Assembly: GCA_021730945.1 (NCBI GenBank) | Contig: JAKFYH010000020.1 | Coordinates: 1 to 43,716 of the forward strand | Direction of reading: 5' to 3' | Length of the DNA: 43,716 nucleotides | DNA from: Acidobacteriota bacterium | GTDB taxonomy: Bacteria; Acidobacteriota; Vicinamibacteria; Vicinamibacterales; UBA2999 | Shown: in pieces, positions 31,675 to 38,771 of the stretch | Position numbering within the stretch: the first letter of the stretch is position 1 | How the letters are laid out: each line of letters begins with the position of its first letter | The notes under the pieces: model-generated | Database searches by the model: none | The model's input: only the letters and a program-made list of their open reading frames with translations | What the model was told of the DNA's origin: nothing | Made by a program: the position numbers and the translations under genes

Positions 31675-32565
31675 CTACTTCGGTGGAAGAATGCGGCCGG
31701 CGGTCAGGAAGCGCCGGTAGTTCGAGTACTGGGTGCTGGTCCGCAGGCGCGGGACGCCGGCGCCACGCGTGATTCGAAACGAGGTGGAGGAAGCAGGCAG
31801 CACCAGCGTCTCGTGCGGATCTTGAAAGCTGACCGGCTTGAACCGAATCGACGTGTCCCACCGCTCCATCGTCCAGCTCCCCCACCGCGAACGATTTGCC
31901 GCCTTCTTCGGCAATGGGATGTCGACCAGGCCAATCAGCGACTGATCCATCCGCAGCACGTCGAACGTTACCGCGTCGATCCAGATCCGTCCGCGCATGC
32001 CGCCGTCGAGCGCGAAGCTCACGCACTCCTCGTTGCCGTTGACGAGTTCCGACGTCACCGAGGGCTTGTCCACCATGCGGTAGTTCAGCAGAATGGCGGC
32101 GCGGTTATCGACGCGGCCCTGGCCTCCGTGGGTGAAGACATATTCGTGGCGCTGCTGGGGAAGCAGCATCGACAGCGGCTGCACTTCCGACGTGTTCTGT
32201 TCGGGCGGCGTGCAGTTGTCGGAATCATCCTTGCGGGGCGGATGACCGTTGACCTTGATCACCTCGCGCAGCGTGCGCGCCTCGATCGGCACCGGGACTT
32301 CTTCGGTGGGCTGCCACGACAATCGCAATTCCGATTCGACCGTCCGGCCCCGCGACAGTGACGACACCGAATCCACCGGCATCAGGCCGACGATCTCGAG
32401 ACAGACAATGCTTTGGGCGCGGGTGAAGTACTGCTGGACGCGCTCACCAACTCGCTGCAGCACCTCGGCGAGCGCGGCCTGATCGTTCGCCGCGGTGGCG
32501 GCCGAGCCGGCCAACAGCATCAGCGCTGCGACGGCGACGACGGTCGAGGTTAGACGTCGGTGCAC
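31675..32565 (-). CDS. Secreted protein of unknown function
   Basis: A 296-residue exported protein with a signal peptide (TSTVVAVAALMLLAGSAATAA). The helical LAEVLQRVGERVQQYFTRAQ is followed by beta-rich sequence with a pair of cysteines (SIVCLEIVG and NCTPPEQ), NEECVSFAL, and a run RIWIDAVTFDVLRMDQSL. The latter recalls LolA- or outer-membrane-lipoprotein-sorting-like beta sheets. I do not recognise a named family. It is 58 bp upstream of the barrel operon on the same strand. Confidence 0.65.
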   Translation of the reverse strand: MHRRLTSTVVAVAALMLLAGSAATAANDQAALAEVLQRVGERVQQYFTRAQSIVCLEIVGLMPVDSVSSLSRGRTVESELRLSWQPTEEVPVPIEARTLREVIKVNGHPPRKDDSDNCTPPEQNTSEVQPLSMLLPQQRHEYVFTHGGQGRVDNRAAILLNYRMVDKPSVTSELVNGNEECVSFALDGGMRGRIWIDAVTFDVLRMDQSLIGLVDIPLPKKAANRSRWGSWTMERWDTSIRFKPVSFQDPHETLVLPASSTSFRITRGAGVPRLRTSTQYSNYRRFLTAGRILPPK

Positions 32566-32616
32566 GTTGGCGGGATTATACCTACCCGCCGTTCAGGGCT
32601 AAAGCCCGGCCGTGGC

Positions 32617-33135
32617 CTACTTCACGGCCAGCGTGAAGCTGACCGGCACGCGCTTGGGCGCGTAGCAGACCTTGTCGTCGCACGCCTGGTACTCGAGCCA
32701 GCCCGAGATGGTCACGGACCCTGACGCCGCCAGCGCCTTGCGCGCCTCTGGGGTATTGAGGATCGCCACGTCCTGGATCAGCTTGAAGGGCTTGCCGTAA
32801 GTTTCGACCCTCTCGTCCAGTTCCTTGAAATGGTAGATCTCCGACGGCGGATAGGTGGTCGGCAGCGCGCGGAGCCAGGGCTGGGGGTCGATCTTGACGG
32901 CAATCACCTGGTAGTCGTGCTTGCCCGGAGCGTAAACGTGCATCAGCTTCTTCGGGGTGATGTCGAAGGCGATGGCGACGCGCTTGCCGGGCGTCGCCTC
33001 GGCCTCGCTGATCGAAGTGAGCAGCGTCAGGTGCATGGTGTCGGTGCGCTGCGGCGCAGGCGACGATTGGCCGAACGCGCGGGGCGCGCCTGCCACCAGC
33101 AGACCCGCGAAGGCGAGCAGGGAAATGAATTTCAT
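32617..33135 (-). CDS. DsbD-alpha-like exported domain protein
   Basis: A 172-residue periplasmic protein from the ATG at 33135 (AAGGA about 10 nt upstream) with a signal peptide (MKFISLLAFAGLLVAGAPRAFG). The C-terminal YQACDDKVCYAPKRVPVSF matches the redox cysteine pair of the N-terminal domain of DsbD, which passes electrons to periplasmic acceptors. No DsbD membrane domain is fused to it. A start eight codons upstream (33159) is less likely. Confidence 0.83.
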   Translation of the reverse strand: MKFISLLAFAGLLVAGAPRAFGQSSPAPQRTDTMHLTLLTSISEAEATPGKRVAIAFDITPKKLMHVYAPGKHDYQVIAVKIDPQPWLRALPTTYPPSEIYHFKELDERVETYGKPFKLIQDVAILNTPEARKALAASGSVTISGWLEYQACDDKVCYAPKRVPVSFTLAVK

Positions 33136-33203
33136 GGCGGTGTCCTTGTGCGATGCCATCGCTGCCCTAAACGATACCGCAACTGCTAAGATCCCGGGAA
33201 ACC

Positions 33204-33908
33204 ATGTCGGCGAGGCCTCCCACTCGGATACTGGTCGCGGAAGACGACCCTGACATCGGCAGCCTGCTCGAGCATTACCTGCGCAAGGCGGGGTTCCTGG
33301 CCACGGTCGTGGCCTCCGGGCGCGACGTACTGCCGCAGATCAAGCGCGAAGCCCCCGACCTGGTGGTGCTCGACCTGATGTTGCCGGGTCTTGACGGCCT
33401 GCAGATCTGCCGCGCGATTCGGGCCGACGCCAACATCGCCGCCATCCCCATCATCATGCTCACGGCCAAGGCCGAGGAGTCGGATCGCATCGTCGGCCTC
33501 GAGCTCGGTGCGGATGATTACATCAGCAAGCCGTTCAGCCCGAACGAAGTGGTGGCGCGGGTGCGCGCATTGCTGCGCCGCGCGCACCGGGCGGCGCCGC
33601 CCAACAGCCGCCTGACCTACGGCGGCCTGTCGGTCGACGTCGATCGCCACGTCGTCAAGTTGAACGGCGCCGAGGTCAAGCTCACGGCGAAGGAATTCCT
33701 GCTGCTGCAGTACTTGATGTTGCATCGCGGCCGGGTGCTGTCGCGCGACCTGCTGCTGTCGGATGTGTGGGGTTATTCCTACACCGGCGGCACGCGCACG
33801 GTGGATGTCCACGTCCGGCGGCTGCGCGAGAAGGTGCCGATGCTGGCCGACGCGATCGTGACCGTCAAACAGTTCGGCTACAAGCTGCTCGATCCGTCAC
33901 CGCTGTGA
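33204..33908 (+). CDS. phoB: OmpR-family response regulator, PhoB-like
   Basis: A 234-residue two-domain regulator. The receiver has acidic pocket EDD (13-15), phosphorylation site D57 (LVVLDLMLPGLDG), T87 (MLTAK) and K109 (SKPF). The winged-helix C-terminus has the usual LTAKEFLLLQYLMLHRGRV and TVDVHVRRLREK recognition segments. It overlaps the next gene by TGATG (33906-33910). The adjoining PhoR-like kinase and convergent pit genes support PhoB, the activator of phosphate-starvation genes. Confidence 0.9.
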   Translation: MSARPPTRILVAEDDPDIGSLLEHYLRKAGFLATVVASGRDVLPQIKREAPDLVVLDLMLPGLDGLQICRAIRADANIAAIPIIMLTAKAEESDRIVGLELGADDYISKPFSPNEVVARVRALLRRAHRAAPPNSRLTYGGLSVDVDRHVVKLNGAEVKLTAKEFLLLQYLMLHRGRVLSRDLLLSDVWGYSYTGGTRTVDVHVRRLREKVPMLADAIVTVKQFGYKLLDPSPL

Positions 33909-35194
33909 TGCCGCTCACTTCGTCCACCATGCTCCTGCTCGGCGTGGCCGCCGGCGCTGCCCTGGCGGTCGCGGTCATCGCCATCATCAGCCAGGCGCGG
34001 GCGCGGCGCGAAGCCACGCGGGTCGAGGCGTTGCTCGCAGTGGCCCGGCGCTACGTGCTGGGCGACCTGAGCCGGCCGGCGCCGCACTACGGCGACGACG
34101 ACCTGGGGCGGGTCGCGCGCAGCCTGGATCAGGCGGTCCAGGAACTGGGGCGGCGGATCGACAGCCTGGCCCGCGATCGCGCGCGCATGGAAGCGATCCT
34201 GGCGAGCATGATCGAAGGCGTGCTGGTGGTCGACGAACAGGGGCGGCTGCAACTGGTCAACAACGCCGCCCGCCGCATCCTGAAGCTCGAGAAGGGCGCG
34301 CTCGATCATTCCTACGTCGAGGCGATCCGCCACCCCGGCATTGTCGAGCACCTCGGCCGCGCCCTCGCGGGCGGTGACCCCAGTGTCCTGGAGCTGTCGG
34401 TGACCCGCGATACCACGCGCACGCTGGTCGCCCAGATCGCGCCGGTGGTCGCGGCCGGACGCGGCGCCGTGCTGGTGATGCACGACATCACCGATTTGCG
34501 GAAAGCCGACTCGATCCGCCGCGACTTCGTGGCCAACGTGTCGCACGAGTTGCGCACGCCGCTGACGGCGATCAAGGGATACGCCGAAGCACTGCTCGAC
34601 GACCCGGACGACCGCGAGGCCCACGATCGCTTCCTCGAAATCATCCATCGCCAGGCCGAGCGCATGGAGCGCTTGGTGAAAGACCTGTTACGGCTGGCGC
34701 GGCTCGAGGCCGGCCAGGAAACGGTGGACCGGGCGCCGTGCGACATCGCCGCCCTGCTGCGAAGCATCGTCGGCGACTTCGAGACGATGTCGACGGCGAA
34801 GCGGCAGACCGTGGCGGTTACCGTGGCCCCCGAGGCCGCCGAGCTCAACACCGACGCCGCCAAGCTGCACGACGTCGTCCGCAACCTGGTCGAGAACGCC
34901 GTCAACTACACGCCGGATGGCGGCGACATCAGCGTGACCGCGGCGGTCGTGGGCGGACGCTTTCACCTGGGCGTGGCCGACACCGGTCACGGCATTGCCC
35001 CCGACGATCTCGGACGCGTCTTCGAACGGTTCTACCGAGTGGACAAGTCGCGCGCCCGGCCGGGCGGGACCGGGTTGGGACTCTCGATCGTCAAGCACCT
35101 GGTCCAGGTGCTGGACGGCGAAGTGGTGGTCGAGAACCAGGCGACCGGCGGCGCGCTGTTCACCGTGATCCTGCCGATCGAACACGACCGCTGA
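33908..35194 (+). CDS. phoR: Membrane histidine kinase, PhoR-like
   Basis: A 428-residue kinase starting at the ATG at 33908, coupled to phoB. A single N-terminal hydrophobic segment (about 8-27) is followed by a HAMP-like region and a PAS domain (about 92-200: GVLVVDEQGRLQLVNNAA). The HisKA box VSHELRTPLTAIKG puts the phosphoacceptor at H213. ATP-site boxes are N (NLVENAVNYTP), G1 (DTGHGIAP), F (FERFYRVDKSR) and G2 (GGTGLGLSIVKH), all intact. It lacks a large periplasmic sensor, as PhoR does; it ends 12 bp before the convergent pit gene. Confidence 0.9.
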   Translation: MPLTSSTMLLLGVAAGAALAVAVIAIISQARARREATRVEALLAVARRYVLGDLSRPAPHYGDDDLGRVARSLDQAVQELGRRIDSLARDRARMEAILASMIEGVLVVDEQGRLQLVNNAARRILKLEKGALDHSYVEAIRHPGIVEHLGRALAGGDPSVLELSVTRDTTRTLVAQIAPVVAAGRGAVLVMHDITDLRKADSIRRDFVANVSHELRTPLTAIKGYAEALLDDPDDREAHDRFLEIIHRQAERMERLVKDLLRLARLEAGQETVDRAPCDIAALLRSIVGDFETMSTAKRQTVAVTVAPEAAELNTDAAKLHDVVRNLVENAVNYTPDGGDISVTAAVVGGRFHLGVADTGHGIAPDDLGRVFERFYRVDKSRARPGGTGLGLSIVKHLVQVLDGEVVVENQATGGALFTVILPIEHDR

Positions 35195-35206
35195 TCGGCG
35201 GGCCGG

Positions 35207-36202
35207 CTACGGCAGGCCGATCGCGTGCAACAAGTAGAACGTGATGGCGGCAATGCCGGCCGAGGCCGGAATGGTCAACACCCACGCCCACACGATCTTG
35301 CCGGCGATGCCCCAACGCACGGCCGACAGCCGCCGCGTGCTGCCCACGCCGATGATCGCGCCGGTAATGGTGTGCGTGGTGCTGACCGGCACCCCCATCG
35401 CGGTGGCCGTGAACAGCGACACTGCGCCGGCGGTCTCGGCGGCAAAGCCGCCGACCGGCTGCAGCCGGGTGATCTTCGATCCCATGGTGTGGATGATGCG
35501 CCAGCCGCCGGCCAGCGTGCCCAGCGAGATGGCGCCGTGCGCGGCCATCACCACCCAGAACGGAATGGTGAACTCGGCCAGGTAGCCGCCGGCGTAGAGC
35601 GCGCCGGCGATGATGCCCATGGTCTTCTGCGCGTCGTTGCCGCCGTGGCCGAGGCTGTAGGCCGCGGCCGACAGAAGCTGCAGCTTGCGGAAATGCCGAT
35701 CGACCCGCGACGGCGCGGTGTTGCGGCAGAGCCAATAGACCGCCACCATGAAGACGAAGCCGAGGGCGAACCCGAAACCCGGTGCCAGCACGATAAAGAT
35801 CAGCGTCTTGGTCCATCCCGAGGGAATCAGCGCCACCATGCCGACCTTGGCCACCGCGGCGCCGGCGTAGCCGCCAATCAAGGCATGCGACGAGCTGGTC
35901 GGCAGGCCGTAGAACCAGGTGATCAGGTCCCAGATGATCGCGCCCATCAGGCCGGCCAGGATCACCGACGTCGTGACGATGGTGATGTCGACCATGCCCG
36001 ACCCGACGGTCTTGGCCACGGCCGTGCCAAAGACAAACGCAGCGATGAAGTTGAAGAAGGCGGCCCACACCACCGCCTGCCCGGGCCGAAGGACCCGGGT
36101 CGAGACGACGGTCGCGATCGAATTGGCGGCGTCGTGAAAGCCGTTGATGTAGTCGAAGATCAGCGCGACGCCGATGACGAGAATGACGAGGGCCAGGTCC
36201 AC
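35207..36202 (-). CDS. pit: PiT-family inorganic phosphate transporter
   Basis: A 331-residue low-affinity phosphate transporter with about ten hydrophobic segments. PiT signature segments occur in both halves: FDYINGFHDAANSIATVVSTRVL near the N-terminus and SLGHGGNDAQKTMGII in the second half, plus GVPVSTTHTITGAIIGVG. It starts at GTG 36202, 7 nt after the DUF47 stop, and is the second gene of the DUF47-pit operon. Confidence 0.95.
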   Translation of the reverse strand: MDLALVILVIGVALIFDYINGFHDAANSIATVVSTRVLRPGQAVVWAAFFNFIAAFVFGTAVAKTVGSGMVDITIVTTSVILAGLMGAIIWDLITWFYGLPTSSSHALIGGYAGAAVAKVGMVALIPSGWTKTLIFIVLAPGFGFALGFVFMVAVYWLCRNTAPSRVDRHFRKLQLLSAAAYSLGHGGNDAQKTMGIIAGALYAGGYLAEFTIPFWVVMAAHGAISLGTLAGGWRIIHTMGSKITRLQPVGGFAAETAGAVSLFTATAMGVPVSTTHTITGAIIGVGSTRRLSAVRWGIAGKIVWAWVLTIPASAGIAAITFYLLHAIGLP

Positions 36203-36209
36203 GGCAGCG

Positions 36210-36827
36210 CTACCCGTGCTTGACGACGACGCTCTCGAGCACGTTGGCGCAGTCCTCGCAACGGTCGGTGGCCTCCTCGAGCAGGTCGAGGACTTCTTTC
36301 CACTTGATCACGGTAATGGCGTCGCGCTCTTCCTCGAACAGCCGCCGCAACGCTTCGTCATGCACATCGTCGGCGGCGTTCTCGAGGCGGTTGACCTCGA
36401 CGGCCAGGTCGTGGACGCCGACCTTGCGTTCGAGCGCTTCGACCGCCACTTTGACCTGCATGGCCGACTGCCACGTGAGTGAGGCCAGTTCGCGGGCGCC
36501 GTAGCGCAGCGACGCCATCCGGTAGCGGCGGGTGACCGCCGCGGCCGCGTCGATCGCATCCATCACATCATCGAGCGACTTGGCCAGGGCGTGAATGTCC
36601 TCGCGGTCGATCGGCGTGACGAAGGTGGAATTGAGGCGCTTGATGATGTCGTGCGTCATCGAGTCGCACTCGCTTTCGACCTGCTTGATCTTCAGGGCCA
36701 CGTCCCAGTCGGGCGGGTCTGAGGCCAGCATCCGCTCCAGCAGGGTGGCACCGGTGACGATCCGGTCGGCCAGCACGATGAAATCGCTGAAGAACTTTTC
36801 TTCTTTGGGGATTAGGCGGAAGCGCAC
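36210..36827 (-). CDS. DUF47 / PhoU-like Pit accessory protein
   Basis: A 205-residue all-helical protein of the DUF47 family, which is commonly encoded beside pit and is thought to modulate the transporter. The N-terminus MRFRLIPKEEKFFSDFIVLAD and the metal-binding-type E/D-xxx-D segments (VESECDSMTHDIIKRLNSTF, IDREDIHALAKSLDDVMDAID) are typical. The GTG at 36827 has no clear ribosome binding site. A CATACT -10-like hexamer lies about 7 nt upstream, so its transcript may be leaderless. Confidence 0.92.
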   Translation of the reverse strand: MRFRLIPKEEKFFSDFIVLADRIVTGATLLERMLASDPPDWDVALKIKQVESECDSMTHDIIKRLNSTFVTPIDREDIHALAKSLDDVMDAIDAAAAVTRRYRMASLRYGARELASLTWQSAMQVKVAVEALERKVGVHDLAVEVNRLENAADDVHDEALRRLFEEERDAITVIKWKEVLDLLEEATDRCEDCANVLESVVVKHG

Positions 36828-36839
36828 GAGCGGAAGTAT

Positions 36840-36868
36840 GTCACACGAATGTTACACAAACGTTACAT
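36840..36868 (-). promoter_or_regulatory. Three-unit Pho box upstream of DUF47-pit
   Basis: GTCACAC (36840-36846), GTTACAC (36851-36857) and GTTACAT (36862-36868) are 7-bp units repeated every 11 bp. This is the arrangement to which PhoB binds (7-bp repeat, 4-bp AT-rich spacer). On the minus strand the units read TGTAACG, TGTAACA and TGTGACA, and the end of the second unit is about 10 bp before CATACT, as in E. coli Pho promoters. phoB lies 3 kb away. Confidence 0.75.
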
Positions 36869-36884
36869 CTTTGCCCCCCCCCGC

Positions 36885-37400
36885 CTAATCGACCACGAAG
36901 GAAAACACCTTGTAGCGGCCGTCCTTGACGAGCGCCGAACCAAACAACTGCAGCACCAGGTCGCGGCCGTTTTCATCGGCCGCCACGATCTCACTCTCGC
37001 GCATGACCACAAACGAGGCGTACTGCGTCGTCGCACCGGTAAAGCGGGTCCGGACGAACCGAAGCGGCTTGCCGCCGTAGCGGCTCACGGTGGCCCCGAG
37101 CGAGCCGTCGCTGCGCTGCTTCATCTGACCCCACGCATAGTCAAAGGGCACGTTACGCTCGGGCCGGCTGGTATCGAGCTCTGGCCAGACGTGGTCCTTG
37201 AATTCCTGTTCCGACAGGGCCAGGGCCCGCAGACCGGCCACGTCGGACTGGGCGAGGCGGGTCAGGACCGCCTGTGCCAGCGCCTCAGGAGAATCGAAGG
37301 TGTGGCCGAGCGGGGCCGCCGAGGAGGGAGAGGCCGGCTGGGTGCAGGCCGCCATCGCCATCGCGACGACCACCACACCCAGCCGTCTCAGCATGATCAC
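36885..37400 (-). CDS. Small lipoprotein of the TonB receptor operon
   Basis: A 171-residue protein with a lipoprotein signal ending in the lipobox MAAC (about residues 16-19), so it is anchored in a membrane. The body has a helical SPEALAQAVLTRLAQSDVAGLRAL and beta strands (FVRTRFTGATTQYASFVVM, KVFSFVVD). I do not recognise the family. It lies 15 nt after the beta-helix gene and is the third gene of the TonB receptor operon. The start may be 37394 (MLRRLG) rather than 37400. Confidence 0.7.
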   Translation of the reverse strand: MIMLRRLGVVVVAMAMAACTQPASPSSAAPLGHTFDSPEALAQAVLTRLAQSDVAGLRALALSEQEFKDHVWPELDTSRPERNVPFDYAWGQMKQRSDGSLGATVSRYGGKPLRFVRTRFTGATTQYASFVVMRESEIVAADENGRDLVLQLFGSALVKDGRYKVFSFVVD

Positions 37401-37415
37401 TCTGCTACCTGCACG

Positions 37416-38738
37416 TTAGCGCTGCGGGAACGAGGTCCAGCCGCTCATCCAGTTGTCAGCCGGTGCCGGCGGCACCGCGCCGATAAACGTGACCGGCTCG
37501 AAGAAGCCGTCGTTGGGCGGCTGAATCGGCGCCATCTGGCCGCCGGCCAGGGTGGCCACGCCGCTGGGCTGGAACTGCGGGTTTTCGTGATTGGCGCAAC
37601 CGGCCGTCGACAGTCCGGGATCGACGCCCAGCGTGACGCTGGGGAAGCGCCCGCTCGTGATGTAGCCGGCCACGCTGGCGTGCATGTTGGCCGGGATGCC
37701 CCAGGCCACGCCTGCGCCCATCTGGGACGTGCCGTTGTCGACCTGCGCGCTGGTGGCGGCGTCGCTGATCTGGAAGCCGACGCTCTTGAAACCGGTGACC
37801 AGGAAATTGCGGATGGTGAAGGCCGTGCCGCGGCGCAGGTTGGCGGCGCGCGGGCCTTCCCCGCCCTCGTTGCGGTCGGGGTCGCCGCACAGCGTGATGT
37901 TGTAGATCTGCGGGTTGGAACGCGGCAGCAGGTTGTTGTTGAACTCGTTATTGTCCGCTTCGATGCCGTTGTCGGCATCGTCGCCGCGCTGGTGGATGGC
38001 GATGAACTGGGCGCGGCCACTCCAGCCGAACGTCCAGTCGAAGCTGTCGTCGGCGGCATTGGAAGCCACCGCGTACTTGATGTCGGCGGTGCCGCCGAAC
38101 CACTCAAGTGCGTCGTCGCGATTCATGTGCACCTGGATGTACTCGTAGAAGCCGCCGCGGCCGACACCCTGGAAGGCGATGCCGTTCAGCTCGTTGTCGG
38201 GGCTGAACTCGACGCCGGCAAACTCGACCCGGACATAGCGCATGGTCCCGCTGCTGTCGTTGGGGTTGGTGCCGCCGTAGACGCCGGTATCGGCCTCGCC
38301 CTGGCCTTCGCCACCCTCGATGTTGACCGGGGCGCGGCCGTTCAGAATCAGTCCGCCCCAGTCACCACGGGAGCGGCTGCCGACCGGTTGATCGCTCGTG
38401 AACACGACGGGCGCGGTGCGCGTGCCGATCGCATTCAGGCGGCCGTCGCGCAGCACGATCAAGGTACCGACGCTGCCCGACTCGCCAATCACGCGGGTGC
38501 CAGCGGCGATGTTCAGGGTCGCGCCGGCCTGGACGAACACGGCGCCACGCAGGACGTAGTAGTAGTTGCTGGTCCAGTTTTCGGTGCCGGTAATGCTGCC
38601 GGTCACCACGATCACCGGCTTGTCGATGCCGGCGACGTTGACCGGCGGCGCCTGGTCGGCGCGCACGGTGGCCAGTTGACCTACCGTCAGCGCCGCGGCC
38701 ACCCACATCGCGGCCATGGTGCGTGAAACGTATTTCAT
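37416..38738 (-). CDS. Exported beta-helix-like partner of the TonB receptor
   Basis: A 440-residue secreted protein with a signal peptide (TMAAMWVAAALTVGQLATVRA) and an AGGAC just upstream of its ATG. Repeating strands of parallel beta-helix type (PVIVVTGSITGTENWTSNYY, GAVFVQAGATLNIAAGTRVI, FEYIQ/ADIKYAV) are visible, with Asp/Asn-rich turns (DDADNGIEADNNEFNNN) suited to Ca2+ or ligand binding. It follows the TonB-dependent receptor by 33 bp, like the surface-exposed partners of other TonB receptors. The ligand is unknown. Confidence 0.8.
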   Translation of the reverse strand: MKYVSRTMAAMWVAAALTVGQLATVRADQAPPVNVAGIDKPVIVVTGSITGTENWTSNYYYVLRGAVFVQAGATLNIAAGTRVIGESGSVGTLIVLRDGRLNAIGTRTAPVVFTSDQPVGSRSRGDWGGLILNGRAPVNIEGGEGQGEADTGVYGGTNPNDSSGTMRYVRVEFAGVEFSPDNELNGIAFQGVGRGGFYEYIQVHMNRDDALEWFGGTADIKYAVASNAADDSFDWTFGWSGRAQFIAIHQRGDDADNGIEADNNEFNNNLLPRSNPQIYNITLCGDPDRNEGGEGPRAANLRRGTAFTIRNFLVTGFKSVGFQISDAATSAQVDNGTSQMGAGVAWGIPANMHASVAGYITSGRFPSVTLGVDPGLSTAGCANHENPQFQPSGVATLAGGQMAPIQPPNDGFFEPVTFIGAVPPAPADNWMSGWTSFPQR

Positions 38739-38771
38739 GATGTCCTCATCCGCTCCTATGAAATCGCCGTG

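Noticed and set aside
36849-38726. A 625-codon open frame opposite the lipoprotein and beta-helix genes
   Set aside because: It spans two real genes on the other strand and their gap, and is explained by codon GC bias.
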